DNA of 64,000 nucleotides from an uncultured beta proteobacterium (lineage in GTDB: Bacteria > Pseudomonadota > Gammaproteobacteria > Burkholderiales > Rhodocyclaceae), in contig CAISOB010000024.1 in assembly GCA_903886975.1 (NCBI GenBank), positions 47,251 through 111,250 of the forward strand. The letters are read 5' to 3'. The notes beneath the pieces were generated by a model. The model worked only from the letters and a program-made list of their open reading frames with translations, did no database searches and was not told the origin of the DNA. A program made the translations under genes and the position numbers. This document shows, piece by piece, positions 62,092-64,000 of the stretch. Numbering within the stretch: position 1 is the stretch's first letter; each line of letters opens with the position of its first letter.

Positions 62092-63479
62092 GGGGATTCC
62101 CTTTTCGCCAAATTGGTTACAGTTCCTTCCAGAAACGCCGTAAGCCTCCGATCATAAGGTTCTGCATAGGGCTCTACGAAATAATTTACCGCCATCTGCA
62201 ATCCGCGCAACGCGTCAGGGTCATCGCAAAGTTTGAGCAGCGCTTGGCACTGAGGCAGCAAGGAGTCATAGCCCGCCGCCATAAGGATTTCCTTCATGCG
62301 GAACATGTCATGGAAATGGGTCAGCCCAGCGTCAGAGGTGAAGTGTCCGGATTTGTCTTCGGATGGCAAGAAGCAGAGGATCGGTTTGCTATGCATCGCC
62401 GCTTCGAGAAGAATGGTGGAAAGCGGCGAAACCACGGCATCAACATGGCTCAGTACATCATGTGTATCGCGGTAGTCCGCCATGTACTTCGAAGTCTTGC
62501 CCGCGCGCACGTCTTCCAAATAACCACGCATCGAGCTTTCGATGAATACATGCTGCCACGGTTGCTCCAGAAGCTTCTCGCCCCCTTTGCCACCGTTGCC
62601 CCAGGGGTGCGGACGATAAAGTATGACAGCGTTATCCAGACTGCCCTGCGCGACCGCCCGGTCGAGGAGAGTGAGATGGGCAATTTCGTCAGTACCCTTG
62701 CTCGAACCCGCGTAGAGAAGGATGCGCCGGCCCGGGTCGACACCATTACGCCGACAGAACTCGGCGCGGTCGATGCGCGGCTGCTGTCGATAGACTTCGA
62801 ACTGCGCAGCGCCGAAACAGATTACCCGTTCCACCGGAATCTTGGCCATATCGACAGCGTGGCGCTGGGTTTGTTTGCCCCACACCAACAGCCAGTCCGG
62901 ATTGCCAACCATCGCCCGCTTGGTGGAAGGATTATCCCAAGAATTCATGATAACCGTCAGCGGCACGCCGCGCTTCTGAGTAATTTCCACCAGATCGTTG
63001 AGATAAAGTCCCTCAAGCACGCAAGGATGTACAACAAGGTCAGGCTTCTCGGCATCGAATAGAGACTCCATTTCGGTATTCGACATTCCGGCCAACTGCC
63101 GCAGGCGGGAGGCGCGAAATACTTCCCAGATTCCCGGCAGGCCAAGGGCGGCATATAACATCGAGGCCTTCCAGCCGAGCGTGAAGCGCCGTAATCTTCG
63201 CAACGCCGCCGCTTTCTTGCCCAGGCGCAAGCGCAGCTGGTCGACCTGGAAAAGTTGCTTCCAAAGGCGAGTACGCTCCGCATGGTGGGGCAGACGAACA
63301 TACGGAGCGGGCAGTGGCATTCTCGCCGGATCCAGGTTGCCGAGACGTTTGTTGCCCGCCTCCGGGAAGACGAAAATGACCTCGTGTTTCGCCGCCAGAT
63401 CGTCGAAAGCATGGCTGTCGATGAAATGGCGAATTACGATGTCCACTTCAATGAAGACCAGGATGCGTAGTTTTTTCAT
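62088..63479 (-). CDS. CDP-glycerol glycerophosphotransferase-like surface carbohydrate protein
   Basis: A 463-residue protein of the GT-B type. The C-terminal half has LLYAGSSKG, ILYRPHPWGNGGKGGE, DVLSHVDAVVSPLSTILLEAAMHSKPILCF, which is like the TagB/TagF-type polyol-phosphate transferases and sialyltransferase-like proteins of polysaccharide clusters. I chose the ATG at 63479; another at 63497 is in frame. It starts MKKLRILVFIEVDIVIRHF. The acceptor is not known. It is the last full gene in the window. Confidence 0.75.
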   Translation of the reverse strand: MKKLRILVFIEVDIVIRHFIDSHAFDDLAAKHEVIFVFPEAGNKRLGNLDPARMPLPAPYVRLPHHAERTRLWKQLFQVDQLRLRLGKKAAALRRLRRFTLGWKASMLYAALGLPGIWEVFRASRLRQLAGMSNTEMESLFDAEKPDLVVHPCVLEGLYLNDLVEITQKRGVPLTVIMNSWDNPSTKRAMVGNPDWLLVWGKQTQRHAVDMAKIPVERVICFGAAQFEVYRQQPRIDRAEFCRRNGVDPGRRILLYAGSSKGTDEIAHLTLLDRAVAQGSLDNAVILYRPHPWGNGGKGGEKLLEQPWQHVFIESSMRGYLEDVRAGKTSKYMADYRDTHDVLSHVDAVVSPLSTILLEAAMHSKPILCFLPSEDKSGHFTSDAGLTHFHDMFRMKEILMAAGYDSLLPQCQALLKLCDDPDALRGLQMAVNYFVEPYAEPYDRRLTAFLEGTVTNLAKRESP

Positions 63480-64000
63480 TTCTTTGAACTTTCCCATGGA
63501 GATTTCGATGAGGCGAAATCTGGAATGGCAGCAAACTCTAAGCAGTTGGTGATTAGTGCGCCGCGTAAGATTCAGGCGCCAATATGCTCTCCACAAAGCC
63601 TACAAAGTTGCAACCGACGGCAAATGTTGCGTCTTGGATTCGTTAGTTCCGCGTCAACCTAGAACGCTTTCCGGACATGTCGCGATCCGCTCTTCAGTCC
63701 TCGCGCGGGAGTGTCCAAATAGCGTTCCGGCATTCCAGATCGTGTTCATCGAAAATCTGGTTTTGCACCGCGGTCAGTTCACCGATCAGCGTATCGGAGA
63801 TGCCCGAAGCAGCAAGCGTCCCCCCGGTAAGACCGACGAAAGCGCATCCAACAGCGTGTGCGTGTGAATGGCGCGGAATTGGGAGCCAGCGAGGCGGAGC
63901 AAAAGGTAGCCAGTCGATTGCTTGAAATGGACTCCTGAGAGTCCAGCTTGTGCTGCTGGTTTTTGTCTTGCCTTGGCCAGCGGGCGTAGCGTAGCGGAGC
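63480..64000. other. Right-end region without a clear gene
   Basis: These 521 bases hold no gene that I recognise. On the minus strand one frame is open from the right edge to a TGA at 63694-63696 (about 102 codons, ending NAIWTLPRED) and could be the 3' end of a gene that starts outside the window, but it has no known motif. The promoter of the polysaccharide genes might also lie here. Confidence 0.3.

Noticed and set aside
1..64000. CRISPR arrays, tRNA, rRNA, insertion sequences, defence systems
   Set aside because: I saw no regularly spaced repeats, no tRNA or rRNA cores and no transposase motifs. BrnT/BrnA is the only toxin-antitoxin pair I could support.

Overview
The window looks like a chromosomal piece of a GC-rich betaproteobacterium. 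Pointers are the aa3-type cytochrome c oxidase block with a SURF1-type assembly cluster, the block of redoxin, accB, accC, prmA and a DUF3426 zinc-ribbon gene, a DUF2909 twin-TM protein, and mpl beside heme A synthesis. Placement near Rhodocyclales is an inference from gene order and could not be tested by search.

Bases 1-19,200 are a carbohydrate catabolism island. It holds an L-idonate 5-dehydrogenase-type enzyme, two Cra-like LacI-family regulators, two paralogous DapA-superfamily lyases, a ribokinase, an RraA-like protein, a complete TRAP transporter, a complete CUT1-type ABC sugar importer, a FucI/AraA-family isomerase, an FGGY kinase and a YhcH-type protein. An identical CG-centred palindrome (TGCTAACTCGAGTTAGCA) lies over the predicted start of transcription of two operons: rraA-like/TRAP/lacI, and kinase/isomerase/lyase. 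A related but different palindrome sits at the promoter of the other lyase. This points to one coordinated regulon for an unidentified sugar or sugar acid.

Bases 19,200-24,320 hold a frameshifted LysR regulator divergent from doxX-gstA-ygiD, a DHA2-family MFS exporter, and a SCO copper chaperone. Bases 24,400-32,810 encode the oxidase (subunit II fused to cytochrome c, I, III), CtaG, SURF1, a thioredoxin-like assembly protein, heme O synthase and heme A synthase. Two tiny membrane proteins of interest sit between subunit III and CtaG.

Bases 32,830-42,540 are housekeeping: mpl, a conserved hypothetical, a TlpA-type redoxin, accB-accC-prmA, a DUF3426 protein, a PfkB kinase, an acyltransferase, apaH, and a BrnT/BrnA toxin-antitoxin pair.

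Bases 42,630-63,480, all on the minus strand, are a surface polysaccharide cluster. It has galE, a PglF/CapD-type dehydratase, an initiating sugar-phosphate transferase, a fused GT2-GT4 glycosyltransferase, acetyltransferases, a Wzx-type flippase, a Wzy-type polymerase, further glycosyltransferases, methyltransferases, a GDP-mannose dehydratase-like enzyme, an epimerase and an acylneuraminate cytidylyltransferase-like enzyme. Many neighbours overlap by 4 bases at ATGA or GTGA, so the cluster is probably translated as coupled blocks. It seems to continue past the right edge. No rRNA, tRNA, CRISPR array or intact insertion sequence was recognised.
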